Source of the DNA: Bacteroidota bacterium
Lineage (GTDB): Bacteria; Bacteroidota; Bacteroidia; Chitinophagales; Chitinophagaceae
Assembly: GCA_030706635.1 (NCBI GenBank)
Contig: JAUZOD010000024.1
Coordinates: 1-56,928 of the forward strand
Direction of reading: 5' to 3'
DNA length: 56,928 bases
The translations under genes and the position numbers were made by a program. The notes beneath the pieces were generated by a model. It was not told the DNA's origin. It saw nothing but the letters and a program-made list of their open reading frames with translations, and searched no databases. This document shows positions 45,059 through 54,719 of this stretch, in pieces; position 1 is the stretch's first letter, and each line of letters opens with the position of its first letter.

Positions 45059-46429
45059 ATGAACCAGGAACAACCCATTATTGTAGGACTCGACATAGGC
45101 ACAACTAAAATTGCTGCCATAGCAGGCCGTAAAAATGAATTCGGAAAACTTGAAATCCTTGGTTTTGGCCGGGCCAATTCCAACGGTGTAAAACACGGGC
45201 AGGTATTGAATATTGATGAAACCATTAAGGCGATCCGGATGGCGCTGGACAACTGTTACGCGTCCAATCCCAACCTGAGTATTTCCGAAGTGTATGTCGG
45301 CATTGCGGGGCATCATATTAAAAGCCTCCAGACCCGCGGAGACATCGTTCGTCAGAATACGGACAATGAGATCACCCAGCGGGAGATTGACCAATTGGTG
45401 GCCGATCAATATAAGACCTATATTCCAGCGGGTGATCAGATCATTGATGTCATTCCTCAGGAATACGCAGTGGATAATTTTCAGAACATCATCAGCCCCA
45501 TCGGTTATGGCGGTGTGAAAGTAGGCGCGAATTTCCACATTATCACGGGAGATAAGAATGCCATTAAAAACATCAGTCGTGCAGTGGAAAAAAGCGGATT
45601 ACAAACCAAGGATCTGGTATTGCAGCCACTGGCTTCAGCTGCAGCGGTGATGGGACAGGAGGATTTGGAAGCTGGTGTAGCCATTGTGGACATTGGCGGT
45701 GGCACCACGGACCTGGCGGTGTTTTATGAAGGCATTCTGAAACATACGGCGGTGATTCCCTTTGGCGGAGAAAATATCACCAACGATATTAAAACCGGGC
45801 TGGGTGTTCTAAAAACCCAGGCGGAACAAATGAAAGTCCAGTTCGGCTCCGCACTTTCCAACGAAGCCAAGGGAAATGCCTTCATCACCATTCCGGGATT
45901 GCGGGGAATGCCGGCCAAAGAGATCAGTGTAAAAAATCTGGCCAACATCATCCAGGCCAGGATGAGTGAGATCATGGATTTTGTGTCCTACCACCTGAAG
46001 CAGGTTGGTCTCGATAATAAAATGCTGAACGGCGGCGTGGTGCTCACTGGTGGTGGTGCCCAGTTGAAACATCTGATTCAGCTTACGGAGTATGTGACGG
46101 GTCTTAATGCGCGCATCGGCTTCCCGACGGAGCATCTGGCATCGGGACAAATTGAAGAACTGGCTAAACCCACGTACAGTACCTGTATTGGGCTGATCTT
46201 GAAAGGATACAGTGACTACGAGCACAACCGGAAACAATTTGAACAGTCGCACCTAAAGGTGGAAGTACCGCCGGCATTGAGAAAACTGGCTGAACCGGCC
46301 GAAATGGAGATGGAAGAAGATATTCAGAAAACCCGTGTAAAAAATCGCAAAGGGATAAAGGATTTCTGGGGAAAGTTTAAGGACGGCATTATTGATTTAT
46401 TTAAGGAAGAAGAAGATCACGCACTATAA
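45059..46429 (+). CDS. ftsA: Cell division protein FtsA
   Basis: A 456-residue actin-fold protein. Phosphate loop 1 is VGLDIGTTKIAAIAG, and the 1C domain opens with VYVGIAGHHIKSL. Phosphate loop 2 is VAIVDIGGGTTDLAVF and the adenosine motif GGVVLTGGGAQL. It tethers FtsZ filaments to the membrane. The C-terminus has a lysine-rich stretch and DFWGKFKDGIIDLFKEEE, which fits the amphipathic membrane-targeting helix. It lies 33 bp before ftsZ. Confidence 0.95.
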   Translation: MNQEQPIIVGLDIGTTKIAAIAGRKNEFGKLEILGFGRANSNGVKHGQVLNIDETIKAIRMALDNCYASNPNLSISEVYVGIAGHHIKSLQTRGDIVRQNTDNEITQREIDQLVADQYKTYIPAGDQIIDVIPQEYAVDNFQNIISPIGYGGVKVGANFHIITGDKNAIKNISRAVEKSGLQTKDLVLQPLASAAAVMGQEDLEAGVAIVDIGGGTTDLAVFYEGILKHTAVIPFGGENITNDIKTGLGVLKTQAEQMKVQFGSALSNEAKGNAFITIPGLRGMPAKEISVKNLANIIQARMSEIMDFVSYHLKQVGLDNKMLNGGVVLTGGGAQLKHLIQLTEYVTGLNARIGFPTEHLASGQIEELAKPTYSTCIGLILKGYSDYEHNRKQFEQSHLKVEVPPALRKLAEPAEMEMEEDIQKTRVKNRKGIKDFWGKFKDGIIDLFKEEEDHAL

Positions 46430-46462
46430 AAATTTTGTATACTAACCATTAACCATTCTATT

Positions 46463-48280
46463 ATGATCCAGTTTGATTTGCCCAAAGAAAGATCATCCAT
46501 TATCAAGGTCATCGGCGTCGGCGGCGGCGGAAGCAATGCCGTCAACCACATGTATAGCCAGAATATTGAAGGTTGCAATTTCATTATCTGCAATACGGAC
46601 GCACAAGCGCTTGCCCAGAGCCGTGTTCCGAATAAAATCCAGCTGGGACCTCTGCTTACCCAGGGACTCGGAGCCGGGGCAAATCCGGATATCGGAAGGC
46701 AGGCTACGGAAGAAAGTCTCGAGGAAATCAAGAGCCTCCTCGAAGTGAATACCAAGATGGCATTTATTACTGCCGGTATGGGTGGCGGAACAGGAACCGG
46801 CGGCGCACCGATTCTTTCCAAGATATGTAAGGACCTGGGCATCCTGACTGTCGGTATTGTCACCACTCCGTTTTCCTATGAAGGAAAGAAGAGACAGTTG
46901 CAGGCGGAAGAGGGTATTCAGTTGCTGAAAGATTATGTAGATACCTTGCTGGTGATTAGCAACGACAAGTTGCGTCACCAGTTTGGAAACCTGAAGATGA
47001 AAGAAGCTTTTTCAAAGGCTGATAATGTGCTGGCTACGGCAGCAAAATGTATAACGGACGTGATCAACAGTACGGGTCAAATCAATGTGGATTTTGCCGA
47101 TGTATGTACTGTGATGCGTAATGGCGGAGTAGCTATCCTCGGCAGTTCCGCTGCATCGGGGAACAATCGCGCGCAGCAGGCCATTGAAGAAGCATTGAAT
47201 TCTCCATTACTGAATGATAATGATATCCGCGGAGCCAAATGGATCCTGATTAATATTAATTCTGCCGAAGGTGAACATGAATTCACCATGGACGAAGTTG
47301 AAATTATACAGCAGCATCTTATCGGACAGGCAGGTCCGGATACCGACGTGATCCTGGGTCTGGGCTATGATAACAATTTAAAAGACAAGATTGGCATTAC
47401 GATTATTGCGACGGGTTTTGAATACAAGGATCCATTTCCCCGGGAACAGAAGCCGGTGATCAAAAAGGAAGAAGAGAAAATTGTGATTCCATTGGAGATG
47501 CCCTCGGCTGAAGCGGTTCCGATGAAAGAGAAGCCCATAGTGGAAGTGCAGGAAAAGACCAGGACCATTTTCAGTGTCAATGCCCTTGCGCCGGAATTGC
47601 AACCTAAGCTGGTCGAAACCAAATTAGCAGAACCGGCGAAATCTATGGGAACGGTGGTTGTATTTCCCAGTCAGCAGGGAAACCGCGGACCTGTGGAAAA
47701 TCCAGTGGAAAAAAATATCCGCCAGGAGCCAATAGAATGGATACTTTCGCGGGACGCGGTTCCCACGTTGCCCGGGCAGCAGGCGGATATCCGGCCGGTG
47801 AGCGATCCTGTAGTTGTAGCATCGTCCGGTGGATATCTGAGCAGGCCTTCCAATATTTACGCTGAAGAACAAAATTCCGAAAACGGACCAATCATTGAAC
47901 CCGTTTCACCGGATATGCAATTGGTATTCAAAGATGAAATTCCAGCGGCGGATGAGCCTCGGGCCCATCCAACCCAACCGGTATCTATGGCGGAACAGCC
48001 TGCAGAGGAGCCTGCTATGCAGGACGAAGCAGAAGGTCTTAAACGCCGTGCGGCAGAAAGGATCAATAAGTTGCGCAACTTATCGTTCAACATGAATGCT
48101 GCGGATCCGAACAATGAGTTCGAAAATGTGCCGGCTTACATCCGCCGAAATCTGGAACTGTACAATACAGTGAACAATGTAGAAACTTTTTACAGTCATT
48201 ACGAAGTTAAAGCTGACAAAAATAATCTGGGGGAGATCAGCACCATCAATAGTTTTCTGGACGGGAAGAAACCGGATTAA
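46463..48280 (+). CDS. ftsZ: Cell division protein FtsZ, long C-terminal tail
   Basis: A 605-residue tubulin homologue. GTP-binding features: GVGGGGSNAVNHM, CNTDAQALA, GMGGGTGTGGAPI, and the catalytic loop region NVDFADVCTVMRNGG. The GTPase core ends near residue 320. A long variable linker with acidic and Pro-rich stretches follows. Near the C-terminus NVPAYIRRNLE resembles the conserved FtsA-binding peptide, with about 40 further residues ending NSFLDGKKPD. That extension is, as I recall, usual in Bacteroidota. It is the last dcw gene, followed by a strong terminator. Confidence 0.96.
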   Translation: MIQFDLPKERSSIIKVIGVGGGGSNAVNHMYSQNIEGCNFIICNTDAQALAQSRVPNKIQLGPLLTQGLGAGANPDIGRQATEESLEEIKSLLEVNTKMAFITAGMGGGTGTGGAPILSKICKDLGILTVGIVTTPFSYEGKKRQLQAEEGIQLLKDYVDTLLVISNDKLRHQFGNLKMKEAFSKADNVLATAAKCITDVINSTGQINVDFADVCTVMRNGGVAILGSSAASGNNRAQQAIEEALNSPLLNDNDIRGAKWILININSAEGEHEFTMDEVEIIQQHLIGQAGPDTDVILGLGYDNNLKDKIGITIIATGFEYKDPFPREQKPVIKKEEEKIVIPLEMPSAEAVPMKEKPIVEVQEKTRTIFSVNALAPELQPKLVETKLAEPAKSMGTVVVFPSQQGNRGPVENPVEKNIRQEPIEWILSRDAVPTLPGQQADIRPVSDPVVVASSGGYLSRPSNIYAEEQNSENGPIIEPVSPDMQLVFKDEIPAADEPRAHPTQPVSMAEQPAEEPAMQDEAEGLKRRAAERINKLRNLSFNMNAADPNNEFENVPAYIRRNLELYNTVNNVETFYSHYEVKADKNNLGEISTINSFLDGKKPD

Positions 48281-48318
48281 AAGGTTTTTTGATATCGTTT
48301 GTTTTTAGTTGTTTACCT

Positions 48319-48346
48319 CCCTCCGGTTTTCCGGAGGGATTTTTTA
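48319..48346 (+). terminator. Intrinsic terminator after ftsZ
   Basis: A perfect 8-bp stem (CCCTCCGG and its complement, 48319-48326 with 48331-48338) closes a TTTT loop and is followed by A and six T's. It ends the dcw transcription unit and leaves only about 33 bp before the next gene. Confidence 0.9.
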
Positions 48347-48379
48347 CGACAACATCCGAACCATAAAATAAAACGGTCC

Positions 48380-49300
48380 ATGTCATCAGTCATTATTACG
48401 GGGGGAACCGGATTGGTCGGAAAAGCACTTTCCAAACGTTTGGTTTTACAGGGATTTTCCGTGATTATTCTTTCCCGCGACCCTGCTGCTCATCGGAGCT
48501 TGTCCCCTTCTATTACGTATGCGGCCTGGAATATCAATGACCAGTCCATCAACGAAGAGGCCGTTAACAATGCGAAATACATTATCCACCTGGCGGGCGC
48601 CGGCGTTGCGGATAAGCGCTGGACCGAAAAAAGAAAAAGAGAAATTCGGGACAGTCGAATCAAAAGCAGCCAGTTGCTGGTGAAAGCCCTGACGCAAATC
48701 CCGAATCAGGTGGAAGCCGTGGTCAGTGCCTCGGCCATCGGATGGTACAGGGAAAGCAGCGGTGGTCAGGCAGTGGAAACAGACCCTCCGGACTCCGGAT
48801 TCCTGGGCGAAACCTGCCGTTTATGGGAGGAACATATTCAACCGGTAACGGCCCTGGGCAAGCGACTGGTTATTCTTCGATCCGGCATTGTACTGAGTAA
48901 CGACGGCGGCGCATTTCCGGAATTCAAGAAGCCGGTTAAACTGGGCATTGCTGCTATCCTCGGCAACGGAAAACAAATCATCAGCTGGATCCACCTGGAT
49001 GATCTTTGCAGAATATATCTGGAGGCGATGATCAATCTGAAATGGACAGGTATTTATAACGCCGTGGCTCCGCAGCCTGTAACCAACAAAACCTTTATGA
49101 TCGAACTGGGCAAAAGAATAAAAGGAAATTTTTATATTCCATTTCCGGTGTCCGGTTTTTTACTCCACAGTTTACTTGGTGAAAAAAGCATCGAAGTGCT
49201 CAAAAGCAGCAACGTGAGCTGTGATAAAATTAAAAAGCAGGGATTTCAGTTTATTTACCCAACGCTGGGTAGCGCGTTCAGCGATTTGTTGCGCAGGTAG
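48380..49300 (+). CDS. TIGR01777-family NAD-dependent epimerase/dehydratase
   Basis: About 306 residues from the ATG at 48380, just after the terminator; a longer frame would start inside it. The Rossmann motif is IITGGTGLVGKAL, and HLAGAGVADKRWTEKRKREI is the family signature. ASAIGWYRESSGG stands where the catalytic Tyr region of SDR proteins lies (normally YG). Further on, SWIHLDDLCRIYLEA follows the usual pattern. The family (YfcH, SDR39U1) has a cell division-linked name in some annotations but no firm substrate. Confidence 0.85.
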   Translation: MSSVIITGGTGLVGKALSKRLVLQGFSVIILSRDPAAHRSLSPSITYAAWNINDQSINEEAVNNAKYIIHLAGAGVADKRWTEKRKREIRDSRIKSSQLLVKALTQIPNQVEAVVSASAIGWYRESSGGQAVETDPPDSGFLGETCRLWEEHIQPVTALGKRLVILRSGIVLSNDGGAFPEFKKPVKLGIAAILGNGKQIISWIHLDDLCRIYLEAMINLKWTGIYNAVAPQPVTNKTFMIELGKRIKGNFYIPFPVSGFLLHSLLGEKSIEVLKSSNVSCDKIKKQGFQFIYPTLGSAFSDLLRR

Positions 49301-49329
49301 GATTTTAAAACAAACTGCTATATAACTCC

Positions 49330-50700
49330 CTAGTTTTTCCCCTCATTCTTTAATTTGGAATCCGGCATTTTATTTACTGGCATACTTGTAAACAACACAG
49401 GATTTACTTTACTGGTGTCTCCCTGGTAAACCCAGGTAATGTGATTGACATATTTATTAAAAACCCGATTAACATCCGCCAGGCTTACTTTCTTCAAATC
49501 CTCATTGATCGTAAGGGAGCGCCGCCAGTTATTGTGCTGTATTTCATTTGAGGCCAGGGAAGCGGCCTGCGCAGTATTGGTCTCCATCTTATAATAAAAC
49601 CCGGTTACATACACGTTCTTTCCGTTCTTAACCTCGTCGGCAGTAAATCCTTCTTTTTTGATTTTGTCCACGAGCTGATCGAAAACAGAAATGTATTTAT
49701 CCGGATTGGTGGTGGATACGATCATGCTGGTGGAAGGCGACAGGCCACCGTCAAACCGGACGATGGGAGCATAAGATAATCCGTTGTTGGTCCGCACTTC
49801 CAGGAAATGGCGGTCATAGAATATGCGCATGGCCAGCGTATAGGCATTGAAATCGGGAGATCCAGGCTGAGGAGCGCCTGTAATGCCTTCTATATAATTA
49901 GTAGCCAGTTCTTTTCTCTCGGCCCTGAAGCTATTTTTCGCAGGTGAATAATTGTAGCGGGTCAGTTTGATTTTTTTCCCTTCCGGAATATGGGCGGTTA
50001 GCTCCTGGAGCTTTTTTTCCAGCAGGTTGCGGTCAAGATCGCCAACCACAATGATGAGCATCCGCGAGCGGGTCAGGATGGAAATATAATAAGCCTTTGT
50101 TTCCGCAGCGCTTAGTTTGCTTACACTTTCTTCTGTACCCTCAGGCTCTTTGGCATAATCTTTTCCGGCGTAAGCTGTTTCTTTCGCCAGTTTGTTGATG
50201 GCATTGTCTGGCCGGGAAGCCTGGGACTTCAGGGTGTTGATGGCATCCTGGCGGATGCGTTCAAATTCAATACTGTCAAAGCGGGGTGTGATCAGCGCAT
50301 CCACATACAGAGGCCAGACCATATCCAGATCGCTCTTGATGCAGTTCAGTCGCAGGGAAGAATAATCCATGCCCGCAGTTCCCCCGATTTCCGCACTGAC
50401 CTTATCCAGCTTGTCCTTAAAGCTATTTTTATCATCTTTAGCCGTTCCGCATTCAGAAAGTGCGTTTATGGCCAGGTCCTCAATGCCCGCTTTCTCCGCA
50501 GGATAATTCTGAACGCCGCCTTTCAGGATGGTACGAATTTCCACAATTTCATTTCCGCTGGGCTGCACGATCACTTTTACGCCGTTTACCGTCATCTCGT
50601 AAGGATCTTTATTTTGCGCCGTCAGCGGGAAAATAAAAGCCAGGGAAAACAGACTGCAGAAAAATATTTTTATTGTCGTTTGTATAAGCATGATTGACAT
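49330..50700 (-). CDS. M16 family peptidase-like subunit without zinc motif
   Basis: A 456-residue secreted protein with a signal peptide (about residues 8-28, FFCSLFSLAFIFPLTAQ). The fold is M16 (pitrilysin/processing peptidase), but the inverted zinc motif HxxEH is absent: the equivalent region reads GIEDLAINALSECGT. A conserved LSYAPIVRFDGG segment resembles the Arg/Tyr substrate-orienting motif of the non-catalytic partner. It lies 8 bp downstream of the catalytic partner at 50709, so the two very likely form a periplasmic or surface heterodimer. Confidence 0.85.
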   Translation of the reverse strand: MSIMLIQTTIKIFFCSLFSLAFIFPLTAQNKDPYEMTVNGVKVIVQPSGNEIVEIRTILKGGVQNYPAEKAGIEDLAINALSECGTAKDDKNSFKDKLDKVSAEIGGTAGMDYSSLRLNCIKSDLDMVWPLYVDALITPRFDSIEFERIRQDAINTLKSQASRPDNAINKLAKETAYAGKDYAKEPEGTEESVSKLSAAETKAYYISILTRSRMLIIVVGDLDRNLLEKKLQELTAHIPEGKKIKLTRYNYSPAKNSFRAERKELATNYIEGITGAPQPGSPDFNAYTLAMRIFYDRHFLEVRTNNGLSYAPIVRFDGGLSPSTSMIVSTTNPDKYISVFDQLVDKIKKEGFTADEVKNGKNVYVTGFYYKMETNTAQAASLASNEIQHNNWRRSLTINEDLKKVSLADVNRVFNKYVNHITWVYQGDTSKVNPVLFTSMPVNKMPDSKLKNEGKN

Positions 50701-50708
50701 TTTAGAGA

Positions 50709-52076
50709 TTATAGAGCGGGTTTGAAATCCGCGGAAGCATTAAATTGTTTATTCATGGCGGGACTGATGATCATTCCGGCCACATAGGGTTTGCCGGTTA
50801 TGTAACGGTGGACGAACCGTTTGATATCATCCCTGGTTATTTTCTGGCAATTGTCATCGTAGTCGGTAAAATAATCAAGCGAAGTGCTACACCAGTCGCT
50901 GGTGAGGAAATCAGGCAGACGGGATGGTTTTTCCTTTTGCCGGATGGCTTTCCTGCGAAGGATCTGCTTGGCATCTTCCAGTTGTGCATCCGTAAAATAA
51001 TCGTCATTTCCCCATTGCTTAACCTGGTGCAGTATTTCGTCGTTGAAGGCTTTCAGTTTGTTGGGGTTAGGCATCAGGTATAGAAAAACGGGGCCTACAT
51101 ATTTGCTGGTCAGGTATTGGGCCGAGGCGATGCTGGCAAGACCTTTATCCACCAGGGCCTGCTGCCATTTGGAGGAATTCATGCCCAAAATCGTAAAAAA
51201 AACATCAGCCGCTACCGTGGACGCAGAGTCATGCCGGGAATCCGGGCCCTGCCACCAGTACATCTCGAGTGGCGTCTGCGCAACCGTGGATTCATTCACA
51301 AAATATTCTGTAGAAGTCAGGGGTGTGAATTCCGGAATCGGAAATTTAACCTGGGGATCGAATCCACTCGATTCCCAACTGCCGAAAATATTTTGCGTCA
51401 TAGCAAAAGCGTCTTCGTGTTTGACGTCTCCGCAGATCACGAGTATGGAATTGTTGGGGAAATAATATTTATTCTTGATGATCATCATCTTTTCAGGAGT
51501 GGCCGTATTGATCACTTCGTGGATGCCGATGGCATTTTTTCGGGTCACCAGGTCGCCCCAGAGTTTTTTCTGACAGGCCAGCCATAACTGGGATGAAGGA
51601 TCGCTTTCAAACCGCTGGAATTCGCCGTCCACAACAGGCCTTTCTTTTTTCATATCCTCCACCCGGTAGATCGGAAATCGGATGGCGGCATTCATGAAGC
51701 GGAGACCTGCATCCAGGCTGTCCTTGTCGAAAGTAAAAAAGTAGTTCACTCTTTCCGCTCCCGTAGATCCATTCCAAATGGCGCCTAGTTCCTGTGTACG
51801 TTTCAGAAATTTTGCCTGGTCTGGATAGTCTTTGTTCGCCTTAAAAAACATATGTTCAAACAGATGGGAAAGCCCACTGTATTCAGGCCCTTCCGTATAG
51901 GCGCCATTTTTAACGGCGATCTCAATGGTGGCGAGAGGGACTTTATTGTTTTCGATCACGACCACTTCCAGTCCGTTAGGCATTTTTTCCCAATAGTAAT
52001 GTTCCGGGAGACGAGGTTGGGTAAAGCCGCTGACGGAAACCAGCCCCAGTGTCCAGGCGAGGATCAATTTTTTCAT
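50709..52076 (-). CDS. M16 family zinc peptidase, catalytic subunit
   Basis: A 455-residue secreted protease, started at the ATG at 52076 (MKKLILAWTL), which gives a clean signal peptide; the longer frame from 52214 overlaps the permease gene. HLFEH (residues 71-75) is the inverted zinc motif, and VVDGEFQRF provides the third ligand Glu about 75 residues later. It cleaves short unfolded peptides inside a clamshell. Its partner at 49330 lacks the zinc motif. Together they resemble the two-gene M16 pairs common in Bacteroidota. The ABC exporter genes are upstream on the same strand. Confidence 0.9.
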   Translation of the reverse strand: MKKLILAWTLGLVSVSGFTQPRLPEHYYWEKMPNGLEVVVIENNKVPLATIEIAVKNGAYTEGPEYSGLSHLFEHMFFKANKDYPDQAKFLKRTQELGAIWNGSTGAERVNYFFTFDKDSLDAGLRFMNAAIRFPIYRVEDMKKERPVVDGEFQRFESDPSSQLWLACQKKLWGDLVTRKNAIGIHEVINTATPEKMMIIKNKYYFPNNSILVICGDVKHEDAFAMTQNIFGSWESSGFDPQVKFPIPEFTPLTSTEYFVNESTVAQTPLEMYWWQGPDSRHDSASTVAADVFFTILGMNSSKWQQALVDKGLASIASAQYLTSKYVGPVFLYLMPNPNKLKAFNDEILHQVKQWGNDDYFTDAQLEDAKQILRRKAIRQKEKPSRLPDFLTSDWCSTSLDYFTDYDDNCQKITRDDIKRFVHRYITGKPYVAGMIISPAMNKQFNASADFKPAL

Positions 52077-52114
52077 AAAGAGAATTTTAAGTTTGCCGGA
52101 TGCATGTTGAAATA

Positions 52115-52927
52115 TCAGAGGTCGTTCTTTCGGAATCTCCAGCTGACATAGAGAATATACAGAATTAAATAAATAATGCCGATGGTGATGTAACCGGGAA
52201 GATGTTGCTCCCAAAAGGCCGTGTGGTCGGGCGCTATCATCCGGGGTGCAAAAGGTTGCGGGATCAGGTTGTCGGTCACTTCTTCCGGCAGGTAATTGAT
52301 CCAGGTTGCCTTGTATTTATTCCTTCCCAATACCACCACAAACTGTTCAACGATCATATAAAGGAAAAAAATACCCATAGCAAGACCAGCCCTTCGGATG
52401 ATCATGGCCATAATGACCGCGATCATGGAATAGGAAAGCATTTCGATAAAAAAGAAAACAATAAACCGGAATTGTTGCCAGCCTGGACTTGCATTTCCTT
52501 TCTGCTGTGAGTGAAAACCAAAGTATAAACAGGTCAGGACCACGATCCCGGTAACAAACAGGGAAAGCATGATCGTTTCCATGATCTTGATGGAAATAAA
52601 CCGGTTCCTGCTCCAGCCGTCAATGATGTTCTGACGGTGTGTGCGGAAGCTGAATTCGTTGGTGAGCAGGGTAATGATTAAAATAGCTGGAATGAATAAC
52701 AACAGGCCGGCATTGTAAGGCACTGTTTTCCAAACATTCGGGAATGAAAAAGGGTTTCCCAGAATATTTTGCCCGTTTACTTTGGGAAAGCTGTTGTTGG
52801 TGATATCGTAGATCACATAATTAAATGCCGGAATGCACACGGCAATAATACCCAGCAGGATCCAAAAGCTGCGGTAGTACTTCACCTTCAGCCATTCTAT
52901 CCTGAGCGTATGGCAAAATCCGTTCAT
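52115..52927 (-). CDS. ABC-2-type transporter permease
   Basis: A 270-residue membrane protein with six likely membrane segments (opening with FWILLGIIAVCIPAF) and a cytoplasmic N-terminus with HTLRIEWLKVKYYRS, typical of ABC-2 permeases. It pairs with the ATPase at 52931, 3 bp upstream. The substrate is unknown; such pairs export lipids, peptides or drugs. It may be co-transcribed with the M16 genes downstream (38-bp gap). Confidence 0.85.
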   Translation of the reverse strand: MNGFCHTLRIEWLKVKYYRSFWILLGIIAVCIPAFNYVIYDITNNSFPKVNGQNILGNPFSFPNVWKTVPYNAGLLLFIPAILIITLLTNEFSFRTHRQNIIDGWSRNRFISIKIMETIMLSLFVTGIVVLTCLYFGFHSQQKGNASPGWQQFRFIVFFFIEMLSYSMIAVIMAMIIRRAGLAMGIFFLYMIVEQFVVVLGRNKYKATWINYLPEEVTDNLIPQPFAPRMIAPDHTAFWEQHLPGYITIGIIYLILYILYVSWRFRKNDL

Positions 52928-52930
52928 GGG

Positions 52931-53830
52931 TTAACTGCTTACATTATGGGTGAGGGCTATGAATTCCGCTTCCAGGCTTTTTTTCCGAAGCTGGAGATGA
53001 CTCAGCACAACCCCATGCTCAAAACAAAATTGATTTAAGGCAGAAGCATCCGGGGATGACTCAAAAAATACAAGCAGGTAGTCGCCAGATTCTTCTGTTT
53101 TTTTAATTCCCGGAAATTGATTCAGCAGCGTTCTGAGGTTTTCCGGATTTGCCGAGCCCAGTTCCAGCCATTCTTCATTGCTCAGCACGGAGTGCACACT
53201 TCCGGATGCGATCAGCGTTCCCTGCTGCAGAATGGACACATGGGTACAAACCTTTTCCACCTCAGCCAAAAGATGACTGGCCAGGATAATGGTTTTTCCC
53301 TCTTTGGAGAGTTCGATGATCAGTTCCCTGATCTCCGCGATCCCGGAAGGGTCCAGTCCGTTGGTCGGTTCATCAAATACCAGAACAGAGGGATTTCCCA
53401 GCAGGCAGGAGGCAATCGCCAGCCTCTGTTTCATGCCCAGCGAATAGGTTTGAAATTTGGATTGCCTTCTTTCATATAACCTGACCAGCTTCACAACGCG
53501 GTCAACGTCTTCCGGTGGTTTTTGTTTAATAGCTGCAGCGATCTGCAGATTGCGTTCTCCCGAGAGGTAATGGTAAAAATTAGGAGTTTCGAGTAAAGTG
53601 CCGATCTTTCGTCTTTGCTTGTCCGACGGTTCTTCCCCGAACCATCTGAAATTTCCGCCGTTGGGTTTAAGCACATCCATCACAACGCCGAGTAAAGTGG
53701 TCTTGCCACTTCCGTTGGGTCCGAGGATACCAAATACAGATCCCTGCGGAACGTCAAACGACACGCCTTTCAGTGCCTGGATCTTTCCATATGATTTGGT
53801 AATGTTATTTAAAGAAAGAATTGAAGCCAT
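52931..53830 (-). CDS. ABC transporter ATP-binding protein
   Basis: A 299-residue ATPase. Walker A is GPNGSGKTT, signature YSLGMKQRLAIA (a variant of LSGGQ), Walker B VLVFDEPTNGLDP, and H-loop ILASHLLAEVE. The C-terminal extension of about 80 residues is of the type found in gliding or drug-export ATPases. It starts the leftward exporter-M16 group. The 187-bp region upstream (53831-54017) contains no gene or promoter I can name with confidence. Confidence 0.9.
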   Translation of the reverse strand: MASILSLNNITKSYGKIQALKGVSFDVPQGSVFGILGPNGSGKTTLLGVVMDVLKPNGGNFRWFGEEPSDKQRRKIGTLLETPNFYHYLSGERNLQIAAAIKQKPPEDVDRVVKLVRLYERRQSKFQTYSLGMKQRLAIASCLLGNPSVLVFDEPTNGLDPSGIAEIRELIIELSKEGKTIILASHLLAEVEKVCTHVSILQQGTLIASGSVHSVLSNEEWLELGSANPENLRTLLNQFPGIKKTEESGDYLLVFFESSPDASALNQFCFEHGVVLSHLQLRKKSLEAEFIALTHNVSS

Positions 53831-54017
53831 GGGAAATGCGTCGCTAATGTAACGAATAAAATAATCTGGCCGGCATCTAATGAGGAGGGCGGTATTTCCA
53901 GTGATGGGCGTGTTGAAAACCTACAAGAGCGGTAAATTAACCTGGTCGCAACAGCCTGGTTCCTGATCCTGAAAATACAATATAAATAATCATCAACAGC
54001 GGCATCACTTCTTCGTA

Positions 54018-54695
54018 TCAAGACTGCTGGTTAAGCCTCGTTTCAGGCTGATGTTTCTCATGGTAGATGCTGGAAAAGCCACCCAGAACGGCGGCTCCGC
54101 GATCGTTCCAGCTTAATTTGCGCAGGTTCAGGAGATCAATGTCCTCCTGCAATACCTGGCGCGTAAAGGGATTTATGGTGCCTCCCGCCTGTAATGGCTG
54201 CGCCTGGGGATCATACTGAAATTCCGGATCGCAAACCGTTCCGCGGGGATACATAATTCCCGGCTGCCCCTTTCCCCGGATATCCAGCTTGCGGGGATGA
54301 TCGAGACCGATCGTATGACCATATTCGTGTGCTGCTGTAGTGGAATTATTCAGAAGGTTATCTAATTTGAAATACCCGGTATTGCAGTTGATGCCATCCA
54401 CAAAAGAAACATGGGCCATCGAAAATTCTTCAATGCGGAAATAATTATTTCTGGGATCGGTATTGTACCACACCGCTTCGGGTTTGATGGCTGGCACATA
54501 GTATCCATTGATGAGGAACTCTACCTGAACATCCTTCCGTCGCATTCTGACCTTTCCCTGCGCCGCATTCCAATGGCTGGCGATGTCGAAGGCAATGGTG
54601 CTGGCAAGGACCTCAGACGCCGCATCTCCGTAAAAATAGAAATCGGAATAGATAATCAGCTTGTCAGCCTCTGGATATAATACAGCTTCCCCCAT
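54018..54695 (-). CDS. M10-like metzincin protease, apparently without signal peptide
   Basis: About 225 residues from the ATG at 54695; a TTG at 54701 would add two. The zinc helix is intact, HEYGHTIGLDH (residues 123-133, catalytic Glu124), and a Met-turn sits in GIMYPRG (Met148). The pattern FYGDAAS near the N-terminus and NNYFRIEE are shared, as I recall, with a family of Bacteroidota peptidases. No signal peptide is seen, so it may be cytoplasmic or released by another route. It follows the thioredoxin-like gene by 24 bp and is probably in one unit with it. Confidence 0.7.
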   Translation of the reverse strand: MGEAVLYPEADKLIIYSDFYFYGDAASEVLASTIAFDIASHWNAAQGKVRMRRKDVQVEFLINGYYVPAIKPEAVWYNTDPRNNYFRIEEFSMAHVSFVDGINCNTGYFKLDNLLNNSTTAAHEYGHTIGLDHPRKLDIRGKGQPGIMYPRGTVCDPEFQYDPQAQPLQAGGTINPFTRQVLQEDIDLLNLRKLSWNDRGAAVLGGFSSIYHEKHQPETRLNQQS

Positions 54696-54719
54696 ACACA
54701 ACGGATCGGGGCAGATTGC

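Noticed and set aside
49330-50700. Frameshifted or decayed gene explanation for the zinc-less M16 protein
   Set aside because: The reading frame is full length, has a signal peptide and keeps the fold and the partner-type motif; the loss is at the motif only, as in known non-catalytic partners.
52077-52214. N-terminal extension of the catalytic M16 protease
   Set aside because: It would place a non-signal tail before a clear signal peptide and overlap the permease gene by 100 bp.
53809-54021. Small leftward open frame upstream of the ABC ATPase gene
   Set aside because: It overlaps the ATPase start in another frame and lies in a gap with no start context or family match, so chance is the best explanation.
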